Part shown: in pieces, positions 27,019 to 36,238 of the stretch
Position numbering within the stretch: the first letter of the stretch is position 1
Layout of the letters: each line of letters begins with the position of its first letter
Assembly (NCBI RefSeq): GCF_000280905.1
Contig: NZ_ALAP01000019.1
Coordinates: 79,884 to 143,883 of the forward strand
Direction of reading: 5' to 3'
Length of the DNA stretch: 64,000 nucleotides
From: Streptomyces sp. AA1529
Lineage (GTDB): Bacteria > Actinomycetota > Actinomycetes > Streptomycetales > Streptomycetaceae
The notes under the pieces: generated by a model
The model's database searches: none
What the model was told of the DNA's origin: nothing
The model's input: the letters and a program-made list of their open reading frames with translations, nothing else
Position numbers and translations under genes: made by a program

Positions 27019-29231
27019 TGACAGCGAAGGGGACCGACGGCGCGAGCACCACCGGCGCGCGGACCACGCAGAGCGCGAGCACCGGCGCCCCGGGCGCCGC
27101 CGCGCACACCGCCGGCCGCGACGCCGAGGAGCGGGCCTACCGGACGGCTGCCGAGCACGGTGACGCGGCGGACCGGCACGCGTACGCGGAGTTCCTGGTC
27201 GGCAGGGGGCGCGTGGATGACGCGGTCCGCTGGCTGGAGGAGGCGGCCAGGGGCGGCGAGCCGCGGGCCGCACGGCTGCGTGCGGTCACCGCGAAGGACC
27301 GGGGCCAGTACGCGGTCGCCGCGTACTGGTACCGCACCGCCGCCGAGCGGGACGGCGCCTGCGCCTTCGGCCTCGCCGAACTGTTGTGGGAGAGGCTCGA
27401 CGACCAGGAGGGCGCCGCGGAGTGGTATGCGCGTGGCGCGGCCCTCGGCAGTGTCGAGTGCCGCACCAACGGCGCCCTGCTCCTGCTCAGCCAGGGCCGC
27501 AGCACGGAGGCGGAGGTGGAACTGGCGCAGGCCGCCCCGTACGACCACGTCGCCGGCCGGGTCGAGCAGCGGATGGCCGAGCTGGGTGAGCGGATCGACC
27601 TGCACCGTGCCCGGATCCTGGAGCTCGCCGCGCTGTACGGGCTGCCGGCCGAGGAGCGCCCCGCGGACCTGCCCGAGCGGGTGGCGGAGTTCCTCGACGA
27701 TGCCGAGGAGTGCGCGCCCTTCAGCGAACTGCACACCGAACCGGAGTGGTTCACCTCCTACCCGTCCTTCCTGCCCGAAGCGGAGAAGGCGTACGTGGAG
27801 GCGCGCGCGCTCGGCAACCCGCGCACCGATCAATGGCACGCGCTCCTCCACTACAACCTCGACCGGTACGAGGACGCCTGCCGGGTGCTGACGGACGGAC
27901 TGCGCCGCCACCCCGACTCCCGGCTGCTCTCCCGCTCCCTCAGCGCCGTGCACTTCCAGTACGGCGAACTGGCGCGGTACGAGGCGTCGCTGCGGCCCGG
28001 CGCCGAGGCCGGCGACCGCATCCAGCAGCGTCGGCTGGGCGACCTGTGCCGCGAGCAGTGGCGCACGGCCGAGGCCCGCCGCTGGCTGGAGGCGGCCGAA
28101 GCGGGCACCGACGGCGACGACGCACCGTACGAGGCCGCCGCCGACTCCCTCGCGGAGCTGGCAGCGGACGAGCACACCACCCCGCCCGCACTCTCCGCCG
28201 CGGAGGAGTCCCGGCTGCCCGCGCTGCACGCGGCGGCCGGGTCCGGCGATCCGGCCGCCGCGCTCGAACTCGGCCGCCTGGCGGAGCAACTGCACCGCTA
28301 CCCCGAAGCCGTACGGCACTACCGGCACGCCGCTGCGGCGCCGGACGCGCCCGCGTCCGCGCCTGCTGCGTCCGCTTCGGCCTCGGACGTGTCCGCTTCC
28401 GGGGCCGGCGGGGGAGCGGGCTGTGCGCGGCAGGCACAGTCGGCGGAGCGGAGCAGCGGGGAAGACGAATCCCCGGCCGGGCCCGCCGCCCTCGCCTCGT
28501 ACGCGCTCGGTCGCATGCTGCACGAGGAGTGCGGGGCGCACGAGAAGGCCGTCGTCCCGCTCTACCTCCCCGCGGCCAGGGCGGGCGACCTGGACGCCGT
28601 CGAGGGACTGGGCGCGCTGTACGTCCGGTTGGACGACCCGGTCGCGGCCGAACCGTGGCTGCGCAGGGCGGCCAGGTTCGGGCGGCCCGAGGCAGCGGGC
28701 TGGGTCGGCAACCGGGTCGGGGACGGCTACGGCGACCTGGAGGAGGCCGTCCGCTGGTGGACGCGCGCCGCCAACAGCGGGAAGGTCTGGTACGGCTGGC
28801 GCGCCGGCAAGCAGCTCGTCCGGTGGCGGCGGTACGAGGAAGCCGAGGCCCTGCTGCGGCTCGCCTGGACGGGCCGCGAGCAGCAGGAGGCGCTGCACGA
28901 GGCCGCCTACTGGCTGGCACGGGCCCTGCACGGCCAGGCGCGTACCGCCGAGGCGGTGGAGTGGCTGCGCACCGCCCGGGAGGTGCACCACCTCGTGCGG
29001 CTCGGCTACAGCGGCTTCATGCTCGCCTCGCTCTTCGACCCGGCCACGGAACTGGCGGAGCTGCTGGTCGACGAGGTCGCGACGCCCGAGGCCTACGCGG
29101 AGGCCGCGGAGCTGCTCGCCGCCGTACCGGAGACCTCCCCGCAGCACCGCGCCGCCGTGCAACTGCCGGCCCGCGCCCCGGGGGACCGGGAGCCGGCGGC
29201 CCGGGACGCGGAGGGAGCGGCGGAGACCTGA
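27018..29231 (+). CDS. Sel1-like/tetratricopeptide repeat protein
   Basis: A 737-residue soluble protein built of helical repeats of about 35 residues, such as DAVRWLEEAARGGEPRAARL, GAAEWYARGAALGSVECR, PEAVRHYRHAAA and AAEPWLRRAARFGRPEAAGWVG. These fit Sel1-like repeats used as protein-binding scaffolds. A low-complexity Ala/Ser linker (about 438-475) splits two repeat blocks. The ATG overlaps the stop of the SanA-like gene by one base, so the two are probably co-translated and may act together at the envelope. No catalytic motif is seen. Confidence 0.8.
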   Translation: MTAKGTDGASTTGARTTQSASTGAPGAAAHTAGRDAEERAYRTAAEHGDAADRHAYAEFLVGRGRVDDAVRWLEEAARGGEPRAARLRAVTAKDRGQYAVAAYWYRTAAERDGACAFGLAELLWERLDDQEGAAEWYARGAALGSVECRTNGALLLLSQGRSTEAEVELAQAAPYDHVAGRVEQRMAELGERIDLHRARILELAALYGLPAEERPADLPERVAEFLDDAEECAPFSELHTEPEWFTSYPSFLPEAEKAYVEARALGNPRTDQWHALLHYNLDRYEDACRVLTDGLRRHPDSRLLSRSLSAVHFQYGELARYEASLRPGAEAGDRIQQRRLGDLCREQWRTAEARRWLEAAEAGTDGDDAPYEAAADSLAELAADEHTTPPALSAAEESRLPALHAAAGSGDPAAALELGRLAEQLHRYPEAVRHYRHAAAAPDAPASAPAASASASDVSASGAGGGAGCARQAQSAERSSGEDESPAGPAALASYALGRMLHEECGAHEKAVVPLYLPAARAGDLDAVEGLGALYVRLDDPVAAEPWLRRAARFGRPEAAGWVGNRVGDGYGDLEEAVRWWTRAANSGKVWYGWRAGKQLVRWRRYEEAEALLRLAWTGREQQEALHEAAYWLARALHGQARTAEAVEWLRTAREVHHLVRLGYSGFMLASLFDPATELAELLVDEVATPEAYAEAAELLAAVPETSPQHRAAVQLPARAPGDREPAARDAEGAAET

Positions 29232-29289
29232 GCGCCGGGGCCCGCGCGTACCGCCCTGCGGGGTGACGGGCGGGGCGACCGCGTCCCGT

Positions 29290-29295
29290 TAGGCT
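29290..29295 (+). promoter_or_regulatory. -10-like TAGGCT for a leaderless mRNA
   Basis: TAGGCT ends 6 bases before the ATG at 29302, with no ribosome site. Confidence 0.4.
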
Positions 29296-29301
29296 GGCCG
29301 C

Positions 29302-29817
29302 ATGCATGGCGCAGAGACGGTACGGGGCACGCGGCGGGCCGCCGCCGTCGTCCCCGCCGTCCTCATGGCGCTGCTGCTGGCACTGTGCGGGGCCGTGCAG
29401 TTCGCCGGCGCGCGCAGTGCGCAATCCGCCGGTGCCGGTGCCGGCGAGGCGTCCCCGGTGGCGCGGACCGCGATGGCCGCGCCGTACGCCGCCGGACCGG
29501 AAGTGCCGTACGCGGCCGAGGCGGTGCGGTACGCCGCCGCGTCGGCCGCCGACCGCGCGCTTCCCGCCTCCGCTTCTGCTTCCACTCCCGCTTCCACCGA
29601 CGCGGACCCTCAGCACTGCCACCGTTCGAAGGGCGGGGGCGGCGCGCTTCCGGCAGCGCCTGTCGGCAGCCGGCAACTCCTGTCCCTCGCGCTCCCGGCC
29701 TGCCTCACCCCGCAGTCGCACAGCGCGATCGGGGCGGCGCACGCCAGACCGCCCGTGCGCGGTCCCGCGCCGATACCGCCCCCCACTCCCGTCGAACTCT
29801 CCGTCCTGCGCGTGTAG
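29302..29817 (+). CDS. putative exported small protein next to dsbA/ccdA
   Basis: 171 residues. One hydrophobic N-terminal segment (AAVVPAVLMALLLALCGAVQFAG, about 13-35) acts as signal or anchor. The rest is Ala/Pro-rich with DPQHCHRSKGGG in the middle and a Pro-rich end (APIPPPTPVELSVLRV). No family is recognised. It is followed 108 bases later by a DsbA-like and a CcdA-like gene on the same strand, and its lone CH motif could be a redox or metal-binding site, but that is inference. It may begin leaderless at ATG 29302. Confidence 0.6.
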   Translation: MHGAETVRGTRRAAAVVPAVLMALLLALCGAVQFAGARSAQSAGAGAGEASPVARTAMAAPYAAGPEVPYAAEAVRYAAASAADRALPASASASTPASTDADPQHCHRSKGGGGALPAAPVGSRQLLSLALPACLTPQSHSAIGAAHARPPVRGPAPIPPPTPVELSVLRV

Positions 29818-29925
29818 CCGCGCCCGCCGGCGCGGTGCCCCCGCGCGTCCGCACAGTGCGGACGCGCCGGTTTCCGTGCCGGTTCCGGACCGCAGCATTC
29901 CGCAACCGCGACAGGAGACGTCCGC

Positions 29926-30864
29926 ATGCCCTCGACCGACCCAAGCAGCCCCACCGAACCGTCCGAACCGTCCGAGCCGTCGGGGTCCGCCGCTTCCCCG
30001 GACCGCGACCCGAGGCCGACGCCGGACCCGAAGTCGAAATCTGAGCCCAAGCCGAAACCGGCTCCGAAGTCCCCGGCGCCGGTCCGCTCCCGCAAGGGGG
30101 TCGTCATCGGTGCGCTCGTCGCCGTCGCGGCGCTCCTGGCGGGCTGGCTGTCGCAGTACGCCGTCGGCGGGGACACCGCCGCTCCGCGTGCGGGAGGCGA
30201 CTCCGGCAACGCCACCGCCGAGGAACGCTCCGACAACACCGCGGCCGGCGACCCGGCGCTGTTGAAGCTGGCCCGCCGCAACGCGGACGACCCGTTCGCG
30301 CGGGGGGCCGCGGACGCCCCCGTCGTACTGATCGAGTACGCCGACTTCGGCTGCTCGTTCTGCGGCAAGTTCGCGCGGGACACCGAGCCGAAGCTGGTCG
30401 AGAAGTACGTCGACAAGGGGCTGCTGCGCATCGAATGGCGCAACTTCCCCGTCTTCGGCGAGGGCTCCGAGCGCGCTGCTCTCGCCGGGTACGCGGCGGG
30501 CCGGCAGGGCCGCTTCTGGCAGTTCTACGACGCCGTCTACGCCGACAAGGGCAACGAGAAGAACGCCTTCGAGGACGGGCACCTGCGCGAGCTGGCCGGG
30601 CAGGCCGGTGTGCGGGACCTCGACCGCTTCGACCGCGACCGGGCGAGCGGGGCCGCCAGGAAACTGCTGGAGAAGGACCGCGCCGAGGCGTACGGACTGG
30701 GTGCCGCGGCCACCCCCGCCTTCCTCGTCAACGGTCAGCCGATCGCGGGGGCACAGCCGGACGAGGTGTTCACCGACGCGATCGAACGCGCGGCGGCGGC
30801 AGCCGGGAAGTCCGGGAAGTCCGGGGAGTCCGGCAAGCCCGGCGCGGGCGGGGACCGGGACTGA
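29926..30864 (+). CDS. membrane-anchored DsbA-family thioredoxin-fold protein
   Basis: 312 residues. A cytoplasmic Pro/Lys-rich head is followed by one membrane segment (about 57-80) and an outside thioredoxin-fold domain. The active site is CSFC at 143-146 in IEYADFGCSFCGKF, with cis-Pro in ATPAFLVNG near the end. It resembles the DSBA-like oxidoreductases (Thioredoxin_4) of actinomycetes. Its TGA overlaps the ATG of the CcdA-like gene, so an electron-passing pair is likely: the membrane protein either reduces or is served by this domain. The start at ATG 29926 follows AGGAG about 10 bases upstream. Confidence 0.88.
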   Translation: MPSTDPSSPTEPSEPSEPSGSAASPDRDPRPTPDPKSKSEPKPKPAPKSPAPVRSRKGVVIGALVAVAALLAGWLSQYAVGGDTAAPRAGGDSGNATAEERSDNTAAGDPALLKLARRNADDPFARGAADAPVVLIEYADFGCSFCGKFARDTEPKLVEKYVDKGLLRIEWRNFPVFGEGSERAALAGYAAGRQGRFWQFYDAVYADKGNEKNAFEDGHLRELAGQAGVRDLDRFDRDRASGAARKLLEKDRAEAYGLGAAATPAFLVNGQPIAGAQPDEVFTDAIERAAAAAGKSGKSGESGKPGAGGDRD

Positions 30865-31862
30865 TGGACGTCGGATACCTGGCCGCCTTCCTCGGCGGCC
30901 TCCTCGCCCTGCTCAGCCCGTGCAGCGCGCTGCTGCTGCCCGCGTTCTTCGCCTACTCCGTCGACTCGGCCGGCCGGCTGACGGCCCGTACCGGAATCTT
31001 CTACCTCGGACTGGCCACGACGCTGGTTCCGCTGGGCGCGGCCGGCGCCTTCGCCGGCCGGCTCTTCTACGGCCACCGGGACCTGCTGGTCTCGGCCGGC
31101 GGCTGGCTGATCATCGCTCTCGGAGTCGCCCAGGTGATCGGTCTCGGTTTCGCCCCGCGCCGGCTGCAGGAGGTGTCGGGCCGCATCCGGCCCACGACGG
31201 CGCTCTCCGTGTACGCGCTCGGGGCGGTGTACGGCCTGGCCGGGTTCTGCGCCGGGCCCATCCTCGGCAGCGTCCTGACGGTGGCGGCCGTGCACGGCAA
31301 CCCCGTCTACGGAGGGGTGCTGCTGGCCGTGTACGCGCTGGGCATGGCCGTACCGCTGTTCGTGCTCGCGCTGCTGTGGGAGCGATTCGACCTGGGGCGG
31401 CGGCGGTGGCTGCGCGGAAGGGAGCTGGTGGTCGGCGGACGGTTCCGGCTGCACACCACCTCGCTCCTCTCCGGCTTCTTCTTCGTCCTCCTCGGAGTCC
31501 TCTTCCTCGCCTTCGATGGTGCGTCGGGCCTGCCCGGCCTCTCGGACGTGGACGGTGCCTTCGCCGCGGAGAACTGGGCCCGCCGGGTGGGTGACGCGGT
31601 GCCCGACAGCGTGCTGCTGGGTGTGCTGCTGCTGGTGCCGGCCGCGGTGGGTGCCGCGCGCGGCGTCCGTACGGCGCACGCACGCCGCCGCGTCCGCCTC
31701 CACGCCGGTGCGCAGCAGGACCCGGAAGCCGGAGCCGACGCCGGGCCGCGGCCGGACCCGGCCACCCGGCCCGCCCCGGACGGGCGGTCCGACCCGGAGG
31801 TGCGGCCCGACCCGGACGCGGCGGCGGCACGCGCGGACACCCGGCCACCCGCGGGCGCATAG
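30864..31862 (+). CDS. CcdA/DsbD-like membrane thiol reductant carrier
   Basis: 332 residues with about six membrane segments. The paired cysteines sit in LLSPCSALLLPA (Cys20) and AGFCAGPILG (Cys129), the hallmark of CcdA/DsbD proteins that carry reducing power from thioredoxin across the membrane. The last ~60 residues are a hydrophilic Asp/Pro/Arg tail. The ATG at 30864 overlaps the dsbA-like stop. It would feed the neighbouring thioredoxin-fold protein. Confidence 0.88.
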   Translation: MDVGYLAAFLGGLLALLSPCSALLLPAFFAYSVDSAGRLTARTGIFYLGLATTLVPLGAAGAFAGRLFYGHRDLLVSAGGWLIIALGVAQVIGLGFAPRRLQEVSGRIRPTTALSVYALGAVYGLAGFCAGPILGSVLTVAAVHGNPVYGGVLLAVYALGMAVPLFVLALLWERFDLGRRRWLRGRELVVGGRFRLHTTSLLSGFFFVLLGVLFLAFDGASGLPGLSDVDGAFAAENWARRVGDAVPDSVLLGVLLLVPAAVGAARGVRTAHARRRVRLHAGAQQDPEAGADAGPRPDPATRPAPDGRSDPEVRPDPDAAAARADTRPPAGA

Positions 31863-31918
31863 CGGGAACCGGCGGGAACCGGCTCCGACCGGTGCGAGCG
31901 GAAGCGGGCGGAGCCGTG

Positions 31919-31984
31919 CGGTCCGGGGCGCGGTCAGGGGCGCGGCCAGGGGTGCGGCCGGGGGCACGGCCAGGGGTGCCGCGA
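31919..31984. repeat. imperfect 12-bp tandem repeats
   Basis: About five degenerate copies of GCGGCCAGGGGT (for example GCGGTCAGGGGC, GCGGCCAGGGGT, GCGGCCGGGGGC, ACGGCCAGGGGT) between ccdA-like and the next gene. No coding role is seen. Confidence 0.7.
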
Positions 31985-32017
31985 GGCGGAAAGAGTGGAA
32001 TGCCTCTTGTGCCCGCA

Positions 32018-32023
32018 TAGTGT
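32018..32023 (+). promoter_or_regulatory. -10-like TAGTGT for a leaderless mRNA
   Basis: TAGTGT ends 6 bases before the ATG at 32030, with no ribosome site. Confidence 0.4.
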
Positions 32024-32029
32024 GCAGGC

Positions 32030-33175
32030 ATGAGCGAGGAACCCGAGCGGTCCGAGCCCCGACCGGACCCCAGCCCCGACCGGACCCGCCACCCCCGCAG
32101 CGAGCAGGGCGGCGGCCGGCCGGGCCGGCACGGTGGCACGCGGCGCACCGCCGCCCGGATGTGGCAGGACTTCAAGGACTCGCCCTTCCTGCCCGCCACC
32201 GTGCTGGTGCTGATCCTCGCCGCGGCCGCCGGTCTCTTCGCCGGGTCGTACACGTACGCGATGGCCAACCCCACCCCGCACCATGTACCGGTCGCGGTCG
32301 TGGGCGAACCGGAGGGCCATCGGGACCGTGCCGCGTTCGTGCAGGGCATGGAGAAGGCGCTGGGTTCCTCGCTGGAGCTGCGCCACTACGACACACAGGC
32401 GGCGGCGGAGCACGCCGTCGAGGCCCAGCAGGTCTTCGCGATCATGCGCGTGGAGCGGCCGAAGGGCGTCGAGCTGGATGTGTCGAGCGCGTCCGGCGCC
32501 TCGGTGGCCGAACTGCTCAGCACGGCGGGACCGAAGGTCGGCAGAGCGCTCGGCGTCCCCGTACAGGTGCGCGATCTCAAGCCGCTGAACGCGGGCGACC
32601 CGCGTGGCCTGGCGATCTTCTACATCTCGCTCGCCGCCGTCATCATCGGCTTCGTCGGGGCCATCCAGCTCAGCGTCCACGCCCGCGCCCTCAACCCGCC
32701 GGAACGGATCGCCTACACCGCCGCCTACGCCCTCCTGGGCGGATTCGTCATCGCCGCCGTGGTCGACTGGGGACTCGGCGCGCTGGACCTCCCGTTCGTC
32801 CACTCCTGGCTGATCCTGGCGCTGACGATGTTCACCAGCGGGATGGTCTTCACCATGTTCAACACGCTGATCGGCCGCTGGGCGATGCTGCCGACCTGGG
32901 GCGTGATGGTGCTGCTGGGCAACCCGTCGTCGGGCGGTGCGGTCTCCTGGCCGCTGCTGCCCTCGGCACTCGGCGAGATCGGTCGCTGGCTGCCGCCCGG
33001 CGCCTCGGTGAACGCCCAGCACACCGCCGTCTACTTCGCCGACCACCAGCTCGTCCAGCCCTACCTGGTCCTCGCCGCCTGGGCGCTGGTCTCCTGCACC
33101 GTCTTCTGGCTCTGGCGCCACCGCCACCCGGGCGGCCGGGACCGCGCCCCGGCCCACGCCGCGGCCCCGTCCTGA
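32030..33175 (+). CDS. YhgE/Pip-like ABC-2 family membrane protein
   Basis: 381 residues. After a charged head, one membrane segment (FLPATVLVLILAAAAGLFAGSYTYAM, about 53-78) leads to an outside domain of about 110 residues (VPVAVVGEPEGHRDRAAFVQGMEKAL to VRDLKPLNAGDPRG). Five more membrane segments end the protein. This one-plus-five layout with a large first loop is typical of YhgE/Pip and ABC-2 permease relatives (DUF3533-like), often linked to export or phage and drug tolerance. No ATPase gene lies beside it. The exact role is unknown. Confidence 0.7.
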   Translation: MSEEPERSEPRPDPSPDRTRHPRSEQGGGRPGRHGGTRRTAARMWQDFKDSPFLPATVLVLILAAAAGLFAGSYTYAMANPTPHHVPVAVVGEPEGHRDRAAFVQGMEKALGSSLELRHYDTQAAAEHAVEAQQVFAIMRVERPKGVELDVSSASGASVAELLSTAGPKVGRALGVPVQVRDLKPLNAGDPRGLAIFYISLAAVIIGFVGAIQLSVHARALNPPERIAYTAAYALLGGFVIAAVVDWGLGALDLPFVHSWLILALTMFTSGMVFTMFNTLIGRWAMLPTWGVMVLLGNPSSGGAVSWPLLPSALGEIGRWLPPGASVNAQHTAVYFADHQLVQPYLVLAAWALVSCTVFWLWRHRHPGGRDRAPAHAAAPS

Positions 33176-33248
33176 CCTCGCCTCGACCCCGGATCCGCCG
33201 GCCCCCGGCACCGGCCGAAATGCCGATACGCATGGATCAGGTGTTCTA

Positions 33249-33254
33249 TAGACT
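33249..33254 (+). promoter_or_regulatory. -10-like TAGACT for a leaderless mRNA
   Basis: TAGACT ends 6 bases before the GTG at 33261; the surrounding TTCTATAGACT is AT-rich for this genome. Confidence 0.45.
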
Positions 33255-33260
33255 CCTGCG

Positions 33261-34031
33261 GTGACGAACGATGTCCTCCGCCTCACCGTCCTGGGATCCG
33301 CCACGCCCTACGCGAGCGTCGACAACGCCTGCTCCGGCTACCTGGTGTCCGGCCGCGGCACGCGCGTCTGGCTGGATGCGGGCAGCGGGACGCTGGCACA
33401 GTTGCAGCGTCACGTCCGGCTCGACGAGGTGGACGCGATCTGGATCTCGCACCTGCACGCGGATCACAGCGCGGACCTGCTCACCGCCTACTACGCGGCG
33501 CTGTTCGCGGATGTCCGGCTTGCCGCGCCCATCCCCCTGTACGGGCCGCCCGGGATCGCCGACCGGCTGGCCCACTTCCTCACCAACAGCGCGAACCGCA
33601 GCCCGGTCGAGTCCGCCTTCGCCGTCCACGAGCTGGATGACGGGCACCGGGCGCGGGCCGGCGCCCTCACCATGACCAGCCGTGCTGTGGAGCACGGGAT
33701 CCCGGCTTTCGCCGTGCGCATCGAGGCCGAGGGCCGGACGCTGGCCTACTCCGGGGACACCGCGCCCTGCGCGAACCTCGCGGAACTGGCCGCAGGATGC
33801 GACGTGCTGCTGTGCGAGGCCGACAGCGCCCAGGTGCCGGCCGAGGGTCCGCAGGTGCACCACACGCCCGAAGACGCCGGCGACACGGCCACCGCGGCCC
33901 GGGCGGCGCGGCTGATCGTCACCCATGTCGGCCGGTCCCTCACCCCGCAGCAGGCGGTGACCCGCGCCTCGGCCCGGTTCACCGGCCCGGTCGACCATGC
34001 CGCACCCGGCGCCACTTTCCCGGTCGGCTAG
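33261..34031 (+). CDS. metallo-beta-lactamase-fold hydrolase
   Basis: 256 residues of the RNase Z/arylsulfatase-like branch. The zinc motif HLHADH is at 64-69, and TLAYSGDTAPC and LIVTHVGRSL give the later metal ligands. The N-terminus LTVLGSATPYASVDNACSGYLV is typical of this group. The substrate could be a phosphodiester, thioester or lactone; nothing nearby decides. The GTG at 33261 appears leaderless. Confidence 0.85.
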   Translation: MTNDVLRLTVLGSATPYASVDNACSGYLVSGRGTRVWLDAGSGTLAQLQRHVRLDEVDAIWISHLHADHSADLLTAYYAALFADVRLAAPIPLYGPPGIADRLAHFLTNSANRSPVESAFAVHELDDGHRARAGALTMTSRAVEHGIPAFAVRIEAEGRTLAYSGDTAPCANLAELAAGCDVLLCEADSAQVPAEGPQVHHTPEDAGDTATAARAARLIVTHVGRSLTPQQAVTRASARFTGPVDHAAPGATFPVG

Positions 34032-34307
34032 TCCCGGCACTCGGATCACCGGAGGGGCCGACAAGCGAACGGCCCGCGCCGCGGACTGTCGGCGGGGGCC
34101 GTGTGCCCCTTGAGTCCCCCTGAGTCCCTGTTTCCGCTGATTCCCTGGTCAGGGGGGAGGGGGGCCGGCCGGGGAGTAGGGGGGCGAATCGGCGACCTCC
34201 CGCCGAATTCCGCGCCGGCCCCGCCGCACAGCACGAGGAGTTCGTCCGTCCCCGTTGTGCCAAGCGGCATTTCGTGCCCCCTTCCACAGACCCATACGGT
34301 CCCGCTC

Positions 34308-35762
34308 ATGGAGTGGAATTTTCGGACAGCCGAACAACTCGTGACTGCTCTGCGCGCCGGTGACGTGACCTCGGCGGAGCTGACCGACGAGGCCATCGCC
34401 CGTATCGAACGGGACGACGCCGCGATCAACGCCATCTGTGTGCCGGACTTCGACCGTGCACGGGCCGCAGCGCGCGATGCCGACCAGGCCCGCGCCCGCG
34501 GTGCGGACCGTCCGCTGCTGGGCGTTCCGGTGACGGTCAAGGAGTCCTACGACATCGCCGGGCTGCCCACGACCTGGGGGATGCCGCAGCACCGGGACCA
34601 TGTGCCGTCCGAGGACGCGGTGCAGGTGTCGCGGCTCAGGGCCGCGGGTGCGGTGGTGCTCGGCAAGACCAACGTGCCCCTGGGGCTGCAGGACATACAG
34701 AGCTTCAACGAGATCTACGGGACCACCAACAACCCGTGGGAGCACCGCCGTACGTCGGGCGGCTCCTCCGGCGGCTCGGCGGCTGCCCTGGCGTCCGGAT
34801 TCGGCGCGCTGTCCATCGGCTCCGACCTCGCCGGTTCGCTGCGCACCCCCGCGCACTTCTGCGGCATCCACGCGCACAAGCCGACGCTCGGGCTGGCGCC
34901 GACCCGCGGCATGGTCCCGCCGCCCGGGCCGGCCCTGCCGGTCGAGCACGACCTCGCCGTCGTCGGGCCGATGGCGCGCACCGCCCGCGACCTCACGCTC
35001 CTGCTCGACGTCATGGCCGGACCGGACCCGCTGACTTCCGGTGCCGCGTACCATCTGACGCTGCCGCCCGCACGCCACGAACGGCTCCGCGACTTCCGGG
35101 TCCTGGTCCTCGACGACCATCCGCTGATTCCGACCGGGTCCGCCGTGCGGGCGGGCGTGCACCGGGTCGCCGACGCGCTCGCGGACGGCGGCGCCCGCGT
35201 CGAACGGCGCAGCCCGCTGCTGCCGGACCTGACCGAAGCCGCGATGCTCTACCGGCAGTTGCTGTTCTCGGGGTCCGCTGCGCACTTCCCCGTCGAAGAG
35301 TACGAGCAGCTGCGGACTCGCGCCGCCGCGCTGAGCGCGGACGACCGGAGCCTCGATGCCGCGGTGCTGCGCGGCATGGTGTTCAGCCACCGCGACTGGC
35401 TCGAGGCGAACAACCGACGCGAGCTGCACCGCCGCGGCTGGCGCCGGTTCTTCGCCGAGTTCGACGTGGTGGTGTGCCCCATCACGCCGTCTCCCGCGTT
35501 CCCGCACGACCACCACCCCGACCCGAGGGAACGCCGGATCGACATCGACGGCACCGCGTACCCGTACTTCGACCAGCTGGTCTGGGCCGGTCTGCCCACC
35601 ATGCCCGGCCTGCCCGCCACCGCCGTACCGGCGGGCCCGTCCCCCGAGGGGCTGCCGGTGGGAGTGCAGCTCGTCGGTCCGATGTTCGAGGACCGCACCC
35701 CGCTGCGGCTGGCCGAACTGCTGGAGCAGAAGATCGGCGGCTTCCGGGCACCGGGGCAGTGA
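34308..35762 (+). CDS. amidase signature family hydrolase
   Basis: 484 residues. The Ser-cisSer-Lys catalytic set is visible: Lys78 in VTVKESYD, the Gly/Ser loop RTSGGSSGGSAAAL (cis-Ser near 153) and the nucleophile Ser177 in GSDLAGSLR. The C-terminal block DQLVWAGLPTMPGLPATAVPAGP is also standard. The substrate is unknown; relatives hydrolyse amides or carbamoyl groups. I start at ATG 34308, which has TACGGT 7 bases upstream and no ribosome site, so it may be leaderless; an upstream in-frame extension is non-conserved Pro-rich sequence. Confidence 0.88.
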   Translation: MEWNFRTAEQLVTALRAGDVTSAELTDEAIARIERDDAAINAICVPDFDRARAAARDADQARARGADRPLLGVPVTVKESYDIAGLPTTWGMPQHRDHVPSEDAVQVSRLRAAGAVVLGKTNVPLGLQDIQSFNEIYGTTNNPWEHRRTSGGSSGGSAAALASGFGALSIGSDLAGSLRTPAHFCGIHAHKPTLGLAPTRGMVPPPGPALPVEHDLAVVGPMARTARDLTLLLDVMAGPDPLTSGAAYHLTLPPARHERLRDFRVLVLDDHPLIPTGSAVRAGVHRVADALADGGARVERRSPLLPDLTEAAMLYRQLLFSGSAAHFPVEEYEQLRTRAAALSADDRSLDAAVLRGMVFSHRDWLEANNRRELHRRGWRRFFAEFDVVVCPITPSPAFPHDHHPDPRERRIDIDGTAYPYFDQLVWAGLPTMPGLPATAVPAGPSPEGLPVGVQLVGPMFEDRTPLRLAELLEQKIGGFRAPGQ

Positions 35763-36238
35763 CCAACGTCGGTGCCCGAATTCCGCGGTGACAGCGAGCC
35801 TTGTCCCTGCACTGGTTCGGATACGGCGTGACGGCCACCGCCGATGGTCCGCGCCGGGTGGTGACGCTCGCCCAGCGCGCGTTCACCCGCCCGCCCGGTG
35901 TCGGGTGGGTGGCGTTGCTGCGGGAGGCCACCGGGTGGGCGGAGCCCGATCGGTGCGGCGTCGACCGGGCCGCGACGGAGGCAGCGCTGTGCACCGCGGG
36001 TTCGCGCCCTGGGAGTTGCCGGAGCGCTGAGCCCTTTCCAGCCCGGATGTCAGCGCTCGACAGCAGGCCGAGGAGCAGCACTGGCATGAGGTCGGGAAGG
36101 GCACATTGCGGATGCATGCATGCCAGGACGAGGTGAACTGCCCGTCGGCCAGAAGCAAGAAAGGGCAGATACCACCGGCCGCCTGGCCGCAAGCGTGTCG
36201 GTGCGCGGGCGAGAGAATCCGGGCGACACAATCACGCC
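35763..36238. other. 476-base stretch without a clear gene
   Basis: An open frame from a TTG near 35801 (beginning LSLHWFGYGVTATADGPRR) has mixed codon use and an unconvincing end, and I do not call it. The right half is less GC-rich, like the following membrane-protein gene. It may be a decayed gene or the edge of an inserted segment. Confidence 0.4.

Noticed and set aside
35801..36136. 111-codon frame with TTG start
   Set aside because: No ribosome site, no recognisable motif, and the second half has frame-shadow composition.
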